64,000 bases of DNA from Sandaracinobacteroides sayramensis (GTDB taxonomy: Bacteria > Pseudomonadota > Alphaproteobacteria > Sphingomonadales > Sphingomonadaceae): the NCBI RefSeq assembly GCF_022014495.1, contig NZ_JAKLSQ010000001.1:472739-536738 (forward strand), in the 5' to 3' direction. Shown one piece after another: positions 56,346 through 64,000 of this stretch. The notes under the pieces were generated by a model that made no database searches, was not told the origin of the DNA, and saw only the letters and a list, made by a program, of their open reading frames with translations. How positions within the stretch are numbered: the first letter of the stretch is position 1; the number at the start of each line of letters is the position of its first letter. Both the position numbers and the translations under genes were made by a program.

Positions 56346-57904
56346 CAGGAATTGCGCGCAGCACAGGCGAAGGCCGTCGCAAAGGATCGGCGGCAAAGCT
56401 GCTCGCACTCTGCCTCGGCGTGGGGCTGGCGGCGCCGGCGCTGCCACAACAATCCGGCTTTCCCTTCCCCTTCCCGCTGCCCTTGCCGCAGGCGGGCGGC
56501 GCCGGCCTGCCGCGCATGCCGTTCAACCTGCCCTTCATCGCCCCGCCGCTTCCCGCCGTCCCGGCCGACAGCGCCGGCCGGCGGCAGGTGATCGCCCAGG
56601 AAGGCGCGCCCATGACCGGCCCGGCCGCCGACCTCGTGGCCCGCAGCATGGAGGCGGTCTCCACCGCGACGCGTCCGGTCTCCCCGCCCGGCGGCTTCCG
56701 GGTGACGCTGATCGACTCCCCCGCCGTCAATGCCATGGCGCTGGGCGACGGCAACATCTTCGTCACCCGCCAGATTCTGGCGCTGATGAACAGCCCGGAA
56801 GAACTGATCGGCATCCTCGGCCACGAGGTCGGGCATGTGATGGCCCGCCACAGCCTGTTCGACGCCACCACCGGCACCGGCCAGCGCGGCTCGCTGGGCC
56901 TGCTCGGCGCGATCGCTCCCGATGTCGCCAAGGCGCTCGGCCTTTCCAGCACCCTCGCCCTGCGCGTCTTCGACCGCGCGCAGGAACATCAAAGCGACGT
57001 CACGGGAACCAAGGTGCTGGCCGACATGGGGCTGGACCCGATGGGCATGCACAGCGGCATCGCCCTTCTGGAGCGCGACGCCGTGCTGCAGCAGCGGATC
57101 AGCGGCCCGGTGCGCGAAACCATGATGGACTATTGGCTGCGCACCCACCCCGTGAGCGGCGAGCGGCTGCAACTGATCCAGACGGCCGCCGCCATGGCAC
57201 CCGTCGCCGGCCCGCCCCGCAAGCTGGACCGGCAGGCGTTCCTGCGCACCCTCGACGGCCTGCCCTTCGACGACGGGCCGGCGCAGGGCGTGGCCGAAGG
57301 CGGCGTGTTCCGCCAGCCCGGCCAACGGCTGGCGCTGACCATCCCCCAAGGCTCGAAACTACTCGGCGGCGGCAATCGGCTGGCTCTGCTGGCGCCGGGC
57401 GGCGGCAAGGCGATGGTCGTCACCGTCTCGGAAAAGCTGCCGACGCAAAGCCTCTTCGCCGCCGCCTGGAAGTCCGAGCTCGGAAAATATGGCGCCGCGC
57501 CCACCCCGGCGCCGGTGGCGCTGCCCGGCGGCACGCCCGCACTCTACGGCGCGCGGGAATTCAAGGTCGAGGGCAAGCCGGTCACCATCGGCCTGCAAGT
57601 GGCCCCCTGGCGGGACGGGCGGCATATCGTCATGCTGCTGATCGCCCCCCCGGGCGGCTCGCAACCCGCGCTCGACAGCTTCCGCACCTCGCTCCGCCCG
57701 ATGACGGCCGCCGACGACGCCGCCTTCCGCTACCGGGTGATCCGCGTCGTCACGGCCGGACCGAACGACAATGTCGCCACGCTGGCGCGGCGCATGGCCT
57801 ATGCCGACCATGCGGAAGACAGATTCCGCGCCCTGAACGGCCTCGGCGCCAACGACCGCCTGGCGTCCGGGCAGATGGTGAAGCTCGCGGTCTGGAATCG
57901 GTAG
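56342..57904 (+). CDS. M48 family metalloprotease
   Basis: A 520-residue protease with a signal peptide (about 1-36). The zinc motif is HEVGH (residues 161-165, within ILGHEVGHVMARH), with the third ligand Glu215 in RAQEHQSD. The C-terminal part (about 330-520) is a separate domain that may include a LysM-like end (VIRVVTAGPNDNVATLARRM). BepA/YggG-like M48 proteases are periplasmic quality-control enzymes of outer-membrane proteins. This one is coupled to the exporter, suggesting a joint envelope role. Composite repeat IV follows 27 bases after the stop. Confidence 0.85.
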   Translation: MTGIARSTGEGRRKGSAAKLLALCLGVGLAAPALPQQSGFPFPFPLPLPQAGGAGLPRMPFNLPFIAPPLPAVPADSAGRRQVIAQEGAPMTGPAADLVARSMEAVSTATRPVSPPGGFRVTLIDSPAVNAMALGDGNIFVTRQILALMNSPEELIGILGHEVGHVMARHSLFDATTGTGQRGSLGLLGAIAPDVAKALGLSSTLALRVFDRAQEHQSDVTGTKVLADMGLDPMGMHSGIALLERDAVLQQRISGPVRETMMDYWLRTHPVSGERLQLIQTAAAMAPVAGPPRKLDRQAFLRTLDGLPFDDGPAQGVAEGGVFRQPGQRLALTIPQGSKLLGGGNRLALLAPGGGKAMVVTVSEKLPTQSLFAAAWKSELGKYGAAPTPAPVALPGGTPALYGAREFKVEGKPVTIGLQVAPWRDGRHIVMLLIAPPGGSQPALDSFRTSLRPMTAADDAAFRYRVIRVVTAGPNDNVATLARRMAYADHAEDRFRALNGLGANDRLASGQMVKLAVWNR

Positions 57905-57931
57905 CCCCCCGGCGCCGATGGCTTTGCCGGC

Positions 57932-58182
57932 GAGGTTCGAAGGGGCTCTGCCCCTTCACCCCGGCAGGGGAATGATTCCCCTGCACCCCCGGTTCTCGGG
58001 ATAGGCGGGGAGGTTCGGTTTTCGGGGTTTCGATTGCCTGCGGCGCGGGCCTGTTCCAGCGCCGCAGGCAATCGATAATCGTCGCACGCACAAGATCGCC
58101 GCTCTGGCGCCGAGTTGAAGATCGGGGGTGCAGGGGAATCATTCCCCTGCCGGGGTGAAGGGGCAGAGCCCCTTCGAACCTC
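57932..58182. repeat. Composite palindromic element IV
   Basis: Module D (57932-57997: hairpin GAAGGGGCTCTGCCCCTTC, then GCAGGGGAATGATTCCCCTGC, then a C-run and GGTTCTC) is followed by palindrome B (58031-58074, arms CGATTGCCTGCGGCGC and GCGCCGCAGGCAATCG) and an inverted module D (58120-58182). No palindrome E is present. It sits between the convergent M48 and carboxypeptidase genes, 57905-58192, and no gene lies in the gap. Confidence 0.85.
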
Positions 58183-58192
58183 GTCGGCGCAC

Positions 58193-59737
58193 CTACCGCC
58201 CGGTGGTCCCTTCCCGGATGAAGCTCCGCACATCGTTCGACAGCTTCACGAGGTCCGCCTCCCGCACATACATCATGTGCCCGGAGTCATAATATTCGTA
58301 GCGGATGCGGTCCTGCGGGATTCCGGTTCGGGAAAGCGAATATTCGGCGGCGAAGAAGGGGGTGGCGAAGTCGTACCAGCCCTGCCCCACGAACACCCGG
58401 AGGCCGCTGTTCTCCCGCAGCGCCCGGCCGATATAGGGGGCGACGTTCAGATAGGCGTTGGCGTCGCGGCCGCCGATCCGCCAGTCCCAGTCGCGCACGC
58501 CGCCGATACTCACATAGTCGCGCGGCGGGGAGAATTTCAGCTCCTCGCGCGCATAGGCGTTCATGGCCGCGGTGTAGGCGGCGTCGATGCCGTAGAAGCT
58601 CGGATCGTTGTCGGGCTTTTCGCCGGCGCTGTCATAGTCCTTGCCGGTGTAGCGCGCGTCCAGCCGGCCGACGGTCAGGCCCCGGTCGCGCAGCAGTTCC
58701 TTGTAGAAGCGGCCGGGCACCACCCGCAGGTCGGCGCGCTCCAGGAAGGCCTCGGAAAGGCCGGTGTAGCGGGCAAGCTGCGCGCGGATCTGCGCCCGCT
58801 CGGCGGCCGGCAGCTTCTGCCCTTTGGCGAGCGCGGTCAGATAGGGGCCGATCGCCCACTGCCGGGCTTCCTCCACGAAGGCGGGCAGGTTTTCCGGCCG
58901 GTCGGGCACCTTGCCATGATACCAGGCGGTCGCCGCCATGGAGGGCAGGTTGGTCACATGCACCAGCTCATTGCCCTCCGCCTCGGACCCCAGCGCGAAG
59001 TCCAGCACGGTGGAGATCAGGATCAGCCCGTTCAGCCCGACGTCGTTGTAGCTGCCTTCCAGTTCCCTCACCAGCGCGGCGGTGCGGGTGGTGCCATAGC
59101 TTTCGCCGCCGATATATTTCGGGCTGTTCCAGCGGTCGTTGGCGTCCAGCCAGCGGCGGATGAACTGGTTGATGGACTTGGCGTCGGCGGTCACGCCCCA
59201 GAAGATCTTGGGGTCGGTCTCCCCCAGCGCGCGGGAAAAGCCGGTGCCGACGGGGTCGATGAAGACGATGTCGGTCACGTCCAGCAGGCTGTGCGGGTTG
59301 GCGACGATCGGATAGGGCGGCGCGCCATCGTCGCGGCCGTCGTTCGGAACCACCACGCGCTTCGGCCCGAACGCCCCCATGTGCAGCCAGAGCGAGCCGG
59401 AACCCGGCCCGCCGTTGTAAAGGAAGGTGATCGGCCGTCCCGGCTCCCGCCCGTCCTTCACATAGGCGGTGGAGAAGATGGCGGCGGTGGGCTTGCCTTT
59501 CTCGTCGGTCAGATAGGTTTCGCCGGTGGTGGCGGTGTAGCTGATCGCCTTGCCACCGAACACGCCCTTGTGCTTCGTCACCGCAACCACAGGCGGCGGA
59601 ATCTCGGCCGCCTTCTCCTTCCCGGGCTCCGCGCCCTTCCCGGCCTCGGCGGGTTTCGGTTGCGCGGCAAGCGCGGCGGGCAGCAGGGCGGAGATCAGGA
59701 CGGCGGCGCCGAAGCGGGCAAAAGATTTCACAGGCAT
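58193..59737 (-). CDS. Secreted S10-type serine carboxypeptidase
   Basis: A 514-residue protein with a signal peptide (about 1-26, ALAAQ) and a Pro/Glu/Lys-rich start. The alpha/beta-hydrolase fold shows oxyanion-region FLYNGGPGSGSLWLHMGAFGP (about 105-125), the nucleophile GGESYGTTR (Ser213) and the catalytic His in SGHMMY near the C-terminus; the acidic residue is probably the Asp in GWYDFATPFFA. Peptidase S10 family enzymes remove C-terminal residues at acidic pH. It stands alone, 11 bases beyond composite repeat IV and upstream of tRNA-Lys. Confidence 0.86.
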   Translation of the reverse strand: MPVKSFARFGAAVLISALLPAALAAQPKPAEAGKGAEPGKEKAAEIPPPVVAVTKHKGVFGGKAISYTATTGETYLTDEKGKPTAAIFSTAYVKDGREPGRPITFLYNGGPGSGSLWLHMGAFGPKRVVVPNDGRDDGAPPYPIVANPHSLLDVTDIVFIDPVGTGFSRALGETDPKIFWGVTADAKSINQFIRRWLDANDRWNSPKYIGGESYGTTRTAALVRELEGSYNDVGLNGLILISTVLDFALGSEAEGNELVHVTNLPSMAATAWYHGKVPDRPENLPAFVEEARQWAIGPYLTALAKGQKLPAAERAQIRAQLARYTGLSEAFLERADLRVVPGRFYKELLRDRGLTVGRLDARYTGKDYDSAGEKPDNDPSFYGIDAAYTAAMNAYAREELKFSPPRDYVSIGGVRDWDWRIGGRDANAYLNVAPYIGRALRENSGLRVFVGQGWYDFATPFFAAEYSLSRTGIPQDRIRYEYYDSGHMMYVREADLVKLSNDVRSFIREGTTGR

Positions 59738-59806
59738 GGCCGATAATCTGCCGGCAGAGGCGGCGGCCCGCAAGTCTTCGGTCGGTCACACATATGTGGA
59801 AAAGCT

Positions 59807-59882
<76 letters not shown>

Positions 59883-59918
59883 GCACCAAGGTGGTGCCCC
59901 TTAAAAGCTCATCCGCCG

Positions 59919-60434
59919 CTAATCAACCGCCCTTGGCTTTTTCAGGCGGGCGCGCATCTGCCGCACCGAAAGACCCGTCCGCGGATGCCGCCACCCCGGC
60001 CAGACCGTTTCCAAGGGCCCCAGCACGAAATCGCGCTGCTGCAGGCGCGGGTGCGGCACTTCCAGCCCCTTCAGGCGCAGCTGCGCATCCCCAAGCGCGA
60101 TCAGGTCCAGATCCAGCACCCGCGCGCCCCATCTACGCCCCCGCCGCCGCCCGAACGCCCGCTCCAGCCGCTTCAGCAGCGCCAGCAACTCCAGCGCGCC
60201 TCCCCGCCAGCGCCCCTTCAGCGCCGCATTGGCGTAGCGGCGCTTCGAAGGCCCGAGCGGCGCCGTCTCGACGATCGGCGAAAGCCGCTCCACCTCCAGC
60301 CCGGCGGCCCTGAGCGCCGCCACCGCCGCGCGCAGCACCTGCCTCGGCCGGCCATGGGTTCCGTGTGGCACATTGCTGCCCAGCGCCACCGCGACTTCCA
60401 CCGCCGGCCGCCGCCTGCTAACCGGCTCAGCCAT
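59919..60434 (-). CDS. folK: 2-amino-4-hydroxy-6-hydroxymethyldihydropteridine pyrophosphokinase
   Basis: Folate biosynthesis kinase that transfers pyrophosphate from ATP to hydroxymethyldihydropterin. The 171-residue product has VAVALGSNVPHGTHG near residue 15, an SPIVETAPLG segment, and the core GARVLDLDLIALGD and VPHPRLQQRDFVLGPL, which hold the Mg-binding Asp pair. The ATG (60434-60432) lies in CCATGG, the same six bases that hold the start of the opposite-strand uracil-DNA glycosylase gene. Neither start has a strong ribosome-binding site. Confidence 0.9.
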   Translation of the reverse strand: MAEPVSRRRPAVEVAVALGSNVPHGTHGRPRQVLRAAVAALRAAGLEVERLSPIVETAPLGPSKRRYANAALKGRWRGGALELLALLKRLERAFGRRRGRRWGARVLDLDLIALGDAQLRLKGLEVPHPRLQQRDFVLGPLETVWPGWRHPRTGLSVRQMRARLKKPRAVD

Positions 60435-61098
60435 GGAACCCGGCCGCGATTGCCCGCTCTGCCCCCGTCTCGTCGAACATCGGCAGGCCCTGCGCCTCCG
60501 CCAGCCGGACTGGCACAACGCCCCCGTCGGCGCCTTCGGCGACGCAGGCGCATGGCTGGCGATCGTCGGCCTCGCGCCCGGAGAGCGCGGCGCCAACCGC
60601 ACCGGCCGCCCCTTCACCGGCGATTTCGCCGGAGACCTGCTCTACACGACGCTTGCCGAAGCCGGGCTCACCCAGGGCGCCTATGCCGGCACGCCTGACG
60701 ACGGCCTCGCCCTCGTCGGCACGCGGATCGTCAATGCGGTGCGCTGCCTGCCGCCGCACAACAAGCCGGAGCCGCTGGAAATCCGCACCTGCCGCCCGTT
60801 CCTGGAGGCGGACCTGAAGGACATGCCCAATCTCAAGGTGGTGCTGGCGCTGGGGCAGGTGGCGCACCAGTCGGCGGTGAAGGCGCTGGGCGGCAAGCTG
60901 CCGAAACACCCCTTCGCGCATGGCACCGTCCACCGGCTGCACACCGGCTACACCCTCGTCGACAGCTACCATTGCAGCCGGTACAATCAGAACACCGGCC
61001 GGCTGACGGCCGAAATGTTCCGGGAAGCCGTGCAAGCAGCGCTCAACGAACGCCTCAGCCCCGTGGAGACGACGCCCGGAGGGCGCCTCAGCGCCTGA
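60433..61098 (+). CDS. Uracil-DNA glycosylase, family 5 (UDGb-like)
   Basis: DNA repair enzyme that removes uracil and deaminated purines. The 221-residue product begins MEPGRDCPLCPRL, with Cys7 and Cys10, and two more cysteines at CLPPHNKP and TCRPFL, giving the four cluster-binding cysteines of family 4/5 enzymes. GLAPGERGANRTGRPFTGDFAG is the active-site motif of family 5 (Asn where family 1 has Asp is absent here). The ATG at 60433 overlaps the folK start. The C-terminus overlaps the kelch gene tail-to-tail by eleven bases. Confidence 0.87.
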   Translation: MEPGRDCPLCPRLVEHRQALRLRQPDWHNAPVGAFGDAGAWLAIVGLAPGERGANRTGRPFTGDFAGDLLYTTLAEAGLTQGAYAGTPDDGLALVGTRIVNAVRCLPPHNKPEPLEIRTCRPFLEADLKDMPNLKVVLALGQVAHQSAVKALGGKLPKHPFAHGTVHRLHTGYTLVDSYHCSRYNQNTGRLTAEMFREAVQAALNERLSPVETTPGGRLSA

Positions 61099-62137
61099 GG
61101 ATATAATGCGCCGGGCGGGTATGCCGCCCCCCCACTTCCGAGGCCCCGCCCAGGAGGTGAATGGCGCCGTCCGCCGCCACCGCGCCCAGCCCGTGCAGCG
61201 GCGCCGGCATTTCCGGCCCTTCCGCCCAATTGTCGGTCAGCGGATCATAGACGAACACCTCCGAATGCGCCCGGCCTCCAGCGCCGAAGCTTTCACCGCC
61301 GAAACACCACAGCCGCCCATCCATCACCGCCGCCGCATGGCCGCCGCGCGCGGCCGGCATCGGCGCCAGCGTCACCCAGCGCTCGCGCGCCGGATCCCAG
61401 GCCTCGTGCGCGGTCAGATTTTCCAGCCCGCCCGACTTCACCACGCGCCCGCCCGCCACATGCAAGCGCCCGTTCAGCACGGCGGAAGCCGAGCTGTTGC
61501 GCGGCGTCGGCAGCGGCGGCATCGCCACCCACTGCTTCGCGCCTGGAGACAGCCGCCACGCCGCCCCGGTGTCGCGATGGTCGGGGTAGCTGCCGTTCTG
61601 CCCGTCCCATGGCGTGCGACCGCCGGCGATCAGCAGGTCGCGCCCCACCAGGCCGCCGGCCACTTCCGCCTGCGGCGCCGGCAGCGACGGCGCGGCGCGC
61701 CAGGCCCCGCGCGGCGAATCCAGCACCCAGCATTTCGCCTGCATCTGCCAGATCGCGCCTGGAGACGCGACGAAGCCGCCGATCGCCAGAAGCCGCCCCG
61801 CCTGCACCGTCAGGAAGGGGTGGTGCAGCGCCTCCGGCAGGCTCGGCAGATCGCGCCAGCCCTTGCCCAGCGGCGGCATGGAAACGACGCTGCTCGTCGG
61901 CCACAGCGCCCCCAGATTGGCGACGAACTGCGGCCCGCGCGCGCGGAAACCGCCGCCCGCCACCAGCTCGCCGCGCCAGAGCGTCGGGTAGATCTCCTGC
62001 ACCGGATAGGGCAGCGCCGTTCCCTCCACCCATATGGCGGTTTCAGGCGCGGCCGGATTGCGCCGCTCGTCCGCCGCCCGCGCCGGCATCGCCGCCATCG
62101 CGGCCGCCCCCGCCAGCAGCTCGCGGCGCGCCAGCAT
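61088..62137 (-). CDS. Kelch-repeat protein with a twin-arginine-like signal
   Basis: A 349-residue protein starting MLARRELLAGAAAMAAMPARA, a likely Tat signal peptide with RR at positions 4-5. The mature part shows about five kelch motifs of a beta-propeller, with Gly-Gly turns (VAGGGFRARG, LHVAGGR, LWCFGGES, IHLLGGAS). Its function is unknown; many kelch propellers bind sugars or proteins. Its ATG overlaps the aguB stop by one base (TGATG), so it is probably expressed with the agmatine genes. It overlaps the uracil-DNA glycosylase gene at its 3' end. Confidence 0.75.
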   Translation of the reverse strand: MLARRELLAGAAAMAAMPARAADERRNPAAPETAIWVEGTALPYPVQEIYPTLWRGELVAGGGFRARGPQFVANLGALWPTSSVVSMPPLGKGWRDLPSLPEALHHPFLTVQAGRLLAIGGFVASPGAIWQMQAKCWVLDSPRGAWRAAPSLPAPQAEVAGGLVGRDLLIAGGRTPWDGQNGSYPDHRDTGAAWRLSPGAKQWVAMPPLPTPRNSSASAVLNGRLHVAGGRVVKSGGLENLTAHEAWDPARERWVTLAPMPAARGGHAAAVMDGRLWCFGGESFGAGGRAHSEVFVYDPLTDNWAEGPEMPAPLHGLGAVAADGAIHLLGGASEVGGRHTRPAHYILRR

Positions 62138-62994
62138 CAGATATCCTCGGCCAGCCGGCCGTAGAGGCCGGGCCGCCGGTCGCGGAAGAAGCCGAAGGCG
62201 GCGCGATGCCGCGCGATCTCCGCCAGATCGAAAGCGGCGGTGATCACACCCTCGCCGGCCGTGCCCAGTTCCGCCACCATGTCGCCGCGCTGGTTGCAGA
62301 TGAAGCTGTTGCCATAGAAATGCGCGCCCGCGCCGTCGGCGGTCGGCTCGCTGCCGACGCGGTTGGCGGCCACCACCGGCACCACGTTCGAAACCGCATG
62401 CCCCACCATCGCCCGCACCCAGAGGCGCCGCGTGTCCAGCTCGGGGTCGTGCGGCTCGTTGCCGATCGCGGTCGGGAACATCAGCAGGTCGGCGCCCATC
62501 AGCATCATCGCCCGGGCCGTTTCCGGATACCATTGGTCCCAGCAGATGCCCACACCGATCACCCCGTGCGGCGTCGGCCACACCTTGAAGCCGGTGTTGC
62601 CGGGGCGGAAATAGAATTTCTCCTGATAGCCCGGCCCATCCGGGATATGGCTCTTGCGGTAGACGCCCTGCACCATGCCGTCGTCGCCCACGAAGGCGAG
62701 GCTGTTGTAATAATGGTGCCCGTCGCGCTCGTAGAAGCTGGTGGGGATGAAGATTCGCTCGGCCCGCGCCACTTCCCGCGCCGCCTCCACCGCCGGATGG
62801 CTGGTCACCGGCGCGGCGGTCGCGAACAGGCCCTCATCCTGGGAGGTGCAGAAATAATGCCCCTCGAACAATTCGGGCGGCAGCACGACCTGCGCGCCGT
62901 TCGAGGCCGCCTCGCGCACCAGCCGCATCGCCGTGGCGATATCGGCATCGCGCCCGCCCGACATCGCCATCTGCACCGCGCCGACGTTCAACAT
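62137..62994 (-). CDS. aguB: N-carbamoylputrescine amidase
   Basis: Nitrilase-superfamily enzyme cutting N-carbamoylputrescine to putrescine, CO2 and ammonia. The 285-residue product has the catalytic triad in order: Glu41 in LPPELFEGHY, Lys114 in YRKSHIPDGPGY and Cys151 in GVGICWDQWYPE. The ATG at 62994 is preferred over a TTG at 63000 because AAAGGG precedes it by eight bases. It is downstream of aguA (36 bases) on the same strand and shares its TGA with the kelch start. Confidence 0.93.
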   Translation of the reverse strand: MLNVGAVQMAMSGGRDADIATAMRLVREAASNGAQVVLPPELFEGHYFCTSQDEGLFATAAPVTSHPAVEAAREVARAERIFIPTSFYERDGHHYYNSLAFVGDDGMVQGVYRKSHIPDGPGYQEKFYFRPGNTGFKVWPTPHGVIGVGICWDQWYPETARAMMLMGADLLMFPTAIGNEPHDPELDTRRLWVRAMVGHAVSNVVPVVAANRVGSEPTADGAGAHFYGNSFICNQRGDMVAELGTAGEGVITAAFDLAEIARHRAAFGFFRDRRPGLYGRLAEDI

Positions 62995-63030
62995 GCCCAA
63001 GGCCCTTTCGAATAGTCCATCGCCCGCAAC

Positions 63031-63993
63031 TCAGGCCGGCACCTGCTGGGTGATGCAGTGGAAGCTGCCGCCGCCCGTCAATATATGGTTGGCGGCAAGG
63101 CCCGTCACCTTGTGGCGCGGGAAACAGCGGCGGACCGCCTCCAGCGCCTTCGCGTCGCTCGGCCCGCCGTAAAGCGGCACCACCACCTGCCCGTTGGCGA
63201 CGATCCAGTTCATATGGCTCGCCGGCACCAGCTCGCCGTCCATCTCATAGGCGCCGACGGAGGGGATTCCCACCACCGCCAGCCCGGCGGCCCGCAGCCG
63301 CTCCGCCGCCTCGGCGAACACCTCGGTGTTCGGATCGTCCAGAGTCCAGGCCTCGGGCAGCGCCACCGTGCCCGCGCCCACGAAGCGCGCCAGATTGTCC
63401 ACATGCCCGTCGGTATGGTCGTTCAGCAGCCCGTCGCCCAGCCACACCACCCGCCGCGCGCCCAGCGCCGCGCCCAGCACCCGCTCGGCCTCGGCCTTCG
63501 TCCAGCCGGGGTTGCGGTTGGGGTTCAGAAGGCATTGCTCGGTCGTCAGGATCAGCCCGGCGCCATCATATTCGATCGCGCCGCCTTCCAGGATCGCGTC
63601 CACCGCGTCGACGGCGGCCGACATCAGCCCGGCGACATGCGCCCCCACCGTGTCGTCGCCCGGCAGGTCGTATTTCCCGCCCCAGCCGTTGAAGCGGAAC
63701 CGCACCGCCGTGTCGGCGGAAGTGAAGATCGGCCCGGTGTCCCGCAGCCAGATGTCGCCGAAGGCGATGTCGAACACTTCGGCCTTGCCGCCGACCGCTG
63801 CCTCGGCGGCCGCCACCGCTTCGGCGCCGTCCGCCAGCAGCTTCACCGGCACGGTTTCGGCCAGTTGCCGCACCATCGCCGCCATCTCGGCCTGCGCCGG
63901 CGCCAGATCCTCCTCCCACAAGTCTTCGTGGGAAGGGAAGGCGGTGAAAAGCGCCCGTTGCGGCGCCCATTCGGCGGGAGGGGTGCGAGTCAT
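63031..63993 (-). CDS. aguA: Agmatine deiminase
   Basis: Hydrolyses agmatine to N-carbamoylputrescine and ammonia, the step before aguB. The 320-residue product carries the guanidino-group hydrolase motifs: WLRDTGPIF near 83-90, DGLLNDHTDGHVDN near 187-200 with two catalytic-site histidines, and the nucleophile Cys313 in GGGSFHCITQQ close to the end. It lies at the right edge of the window with only seven bases beyond its ATG, so its upstream region is not visible. Confidence 0.94.
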   Translation of the reverse strand: MTRTPPAEWAPQRALFTAFPSHEDLWEEDLAPAQAEMAAMVRQLAETVPVKLLADGAEAVAAAEAAVGGKAEVFDIAFGDIWLRDTGPIFTSADTAVRFRFNGWGGKYDLPGDDTVGAHVAGLMSAAVDAVDAILEGGAIEYDGAGLILTTEQCLLNPNRNPGWTKAEAERVLGAALGARRVVWLGDGLLNDHTDGHVDNLARFVGAGTVALPEAWTLDDPNTEVFAEAAERLRAAGLAVVGIPSVGAYEMDGELVPASHMNWIVANGQVVVPLYGGPSDAKALEAVRRCFPRHKVTGLAANHILTGGGSFHCITQQVPA

Positions 63994-64000
63994 GGCCGCC

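Overview
This 64 kb window is a high-GC alphaproteobacterial chromosome segment, most likely from the order Sphingomonadales. The evidence is the tatABC block behind an scpB-like tail, the ybgC-tolQRAB-pal run fused to rplS, five secreted proteins with PEPxxWA-CTERM-like tails, and the intergenic palindrome families. The genus cannot be fixed from sequence alone. No prophage, transposase, integrase or CRISPR array is visible.

Layout. 1-9.9 kb: tatABC, an aldehyde dehydrogenase (gabD-like), a polysaccharide flippase, an MFS sugar-type symporter, a GGDEF protein and aconitase (acnA). 10-14.6 kb: a TonB-like protein, an ABC-F ATPase and a secreted amidohydrolase, separated by two composite palindromic repeats. 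14.6-25 kb: one minus-strand block reading ffh, rpsP, rimM, vapB, vapC, trmD, rplS, ybgC, tolQ, tolR, tolA, tolB, pal, ispG and a GNAT acetyltransferase; many junctions overlap by 1-4 nt, and a vapBC toxin-antitoxin pair sits inside the translation part. 25-27.9 kb: three tandem paralogous PEP-CTERM proteins, each with its own sigma-54-like promoter and hairpin terminator. 28-43 kb: purB, a Tat-exported PhoD phosphatase, class II aldolase, TerC, an AraC regulator, a DUF885 peptidase, a fourth PEP-CTERM gene, pyrD, ggt and an acyl-CoA synthetase. 43.2-45.6 kb: a lower-GC patch with two small secreted proteins of unknown function and a tandem-repeat (GloVer-type) PEP-CTERM protein. 45.7-50.7 kb: a LuxR regulator, a phospholipase D family protein, an EF-hand protein, a TetR regulator, and mntP behind a yybP-ykoY manganese riboswitch. 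50.7-57.9 kb: two divergent, tightly coupled envelope operons (two secreted unknowns; glycine-zipper protein, RND/MMPL exporter and M48 protease). 58-64 kb: an S10-type serine carboxypeptidase, tRNA-Lys, folK, a family 5 uracil-DNA glycosylase, and a kelch protein with aguB and aguA (agmatine to putrescine).

Most notable are four composite intergenic elements (10.8, 14.2, 32.0 and 57.9 kb). Each has two outward hairpin modules in inverted orientation around a central CCTGCGGCGC palindrome, and the hairpin stems differ between copies by compensatory changes. Other signals are the shared sigma-54-like promoters of the PEP-CTERM genes, the vapBC insertion between rimM and trmD, a palindromic repeat that has become coding sequence in tatB, and the uncharacterised envelope cluster. 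All calls come from reading the sequence; no database search was run.
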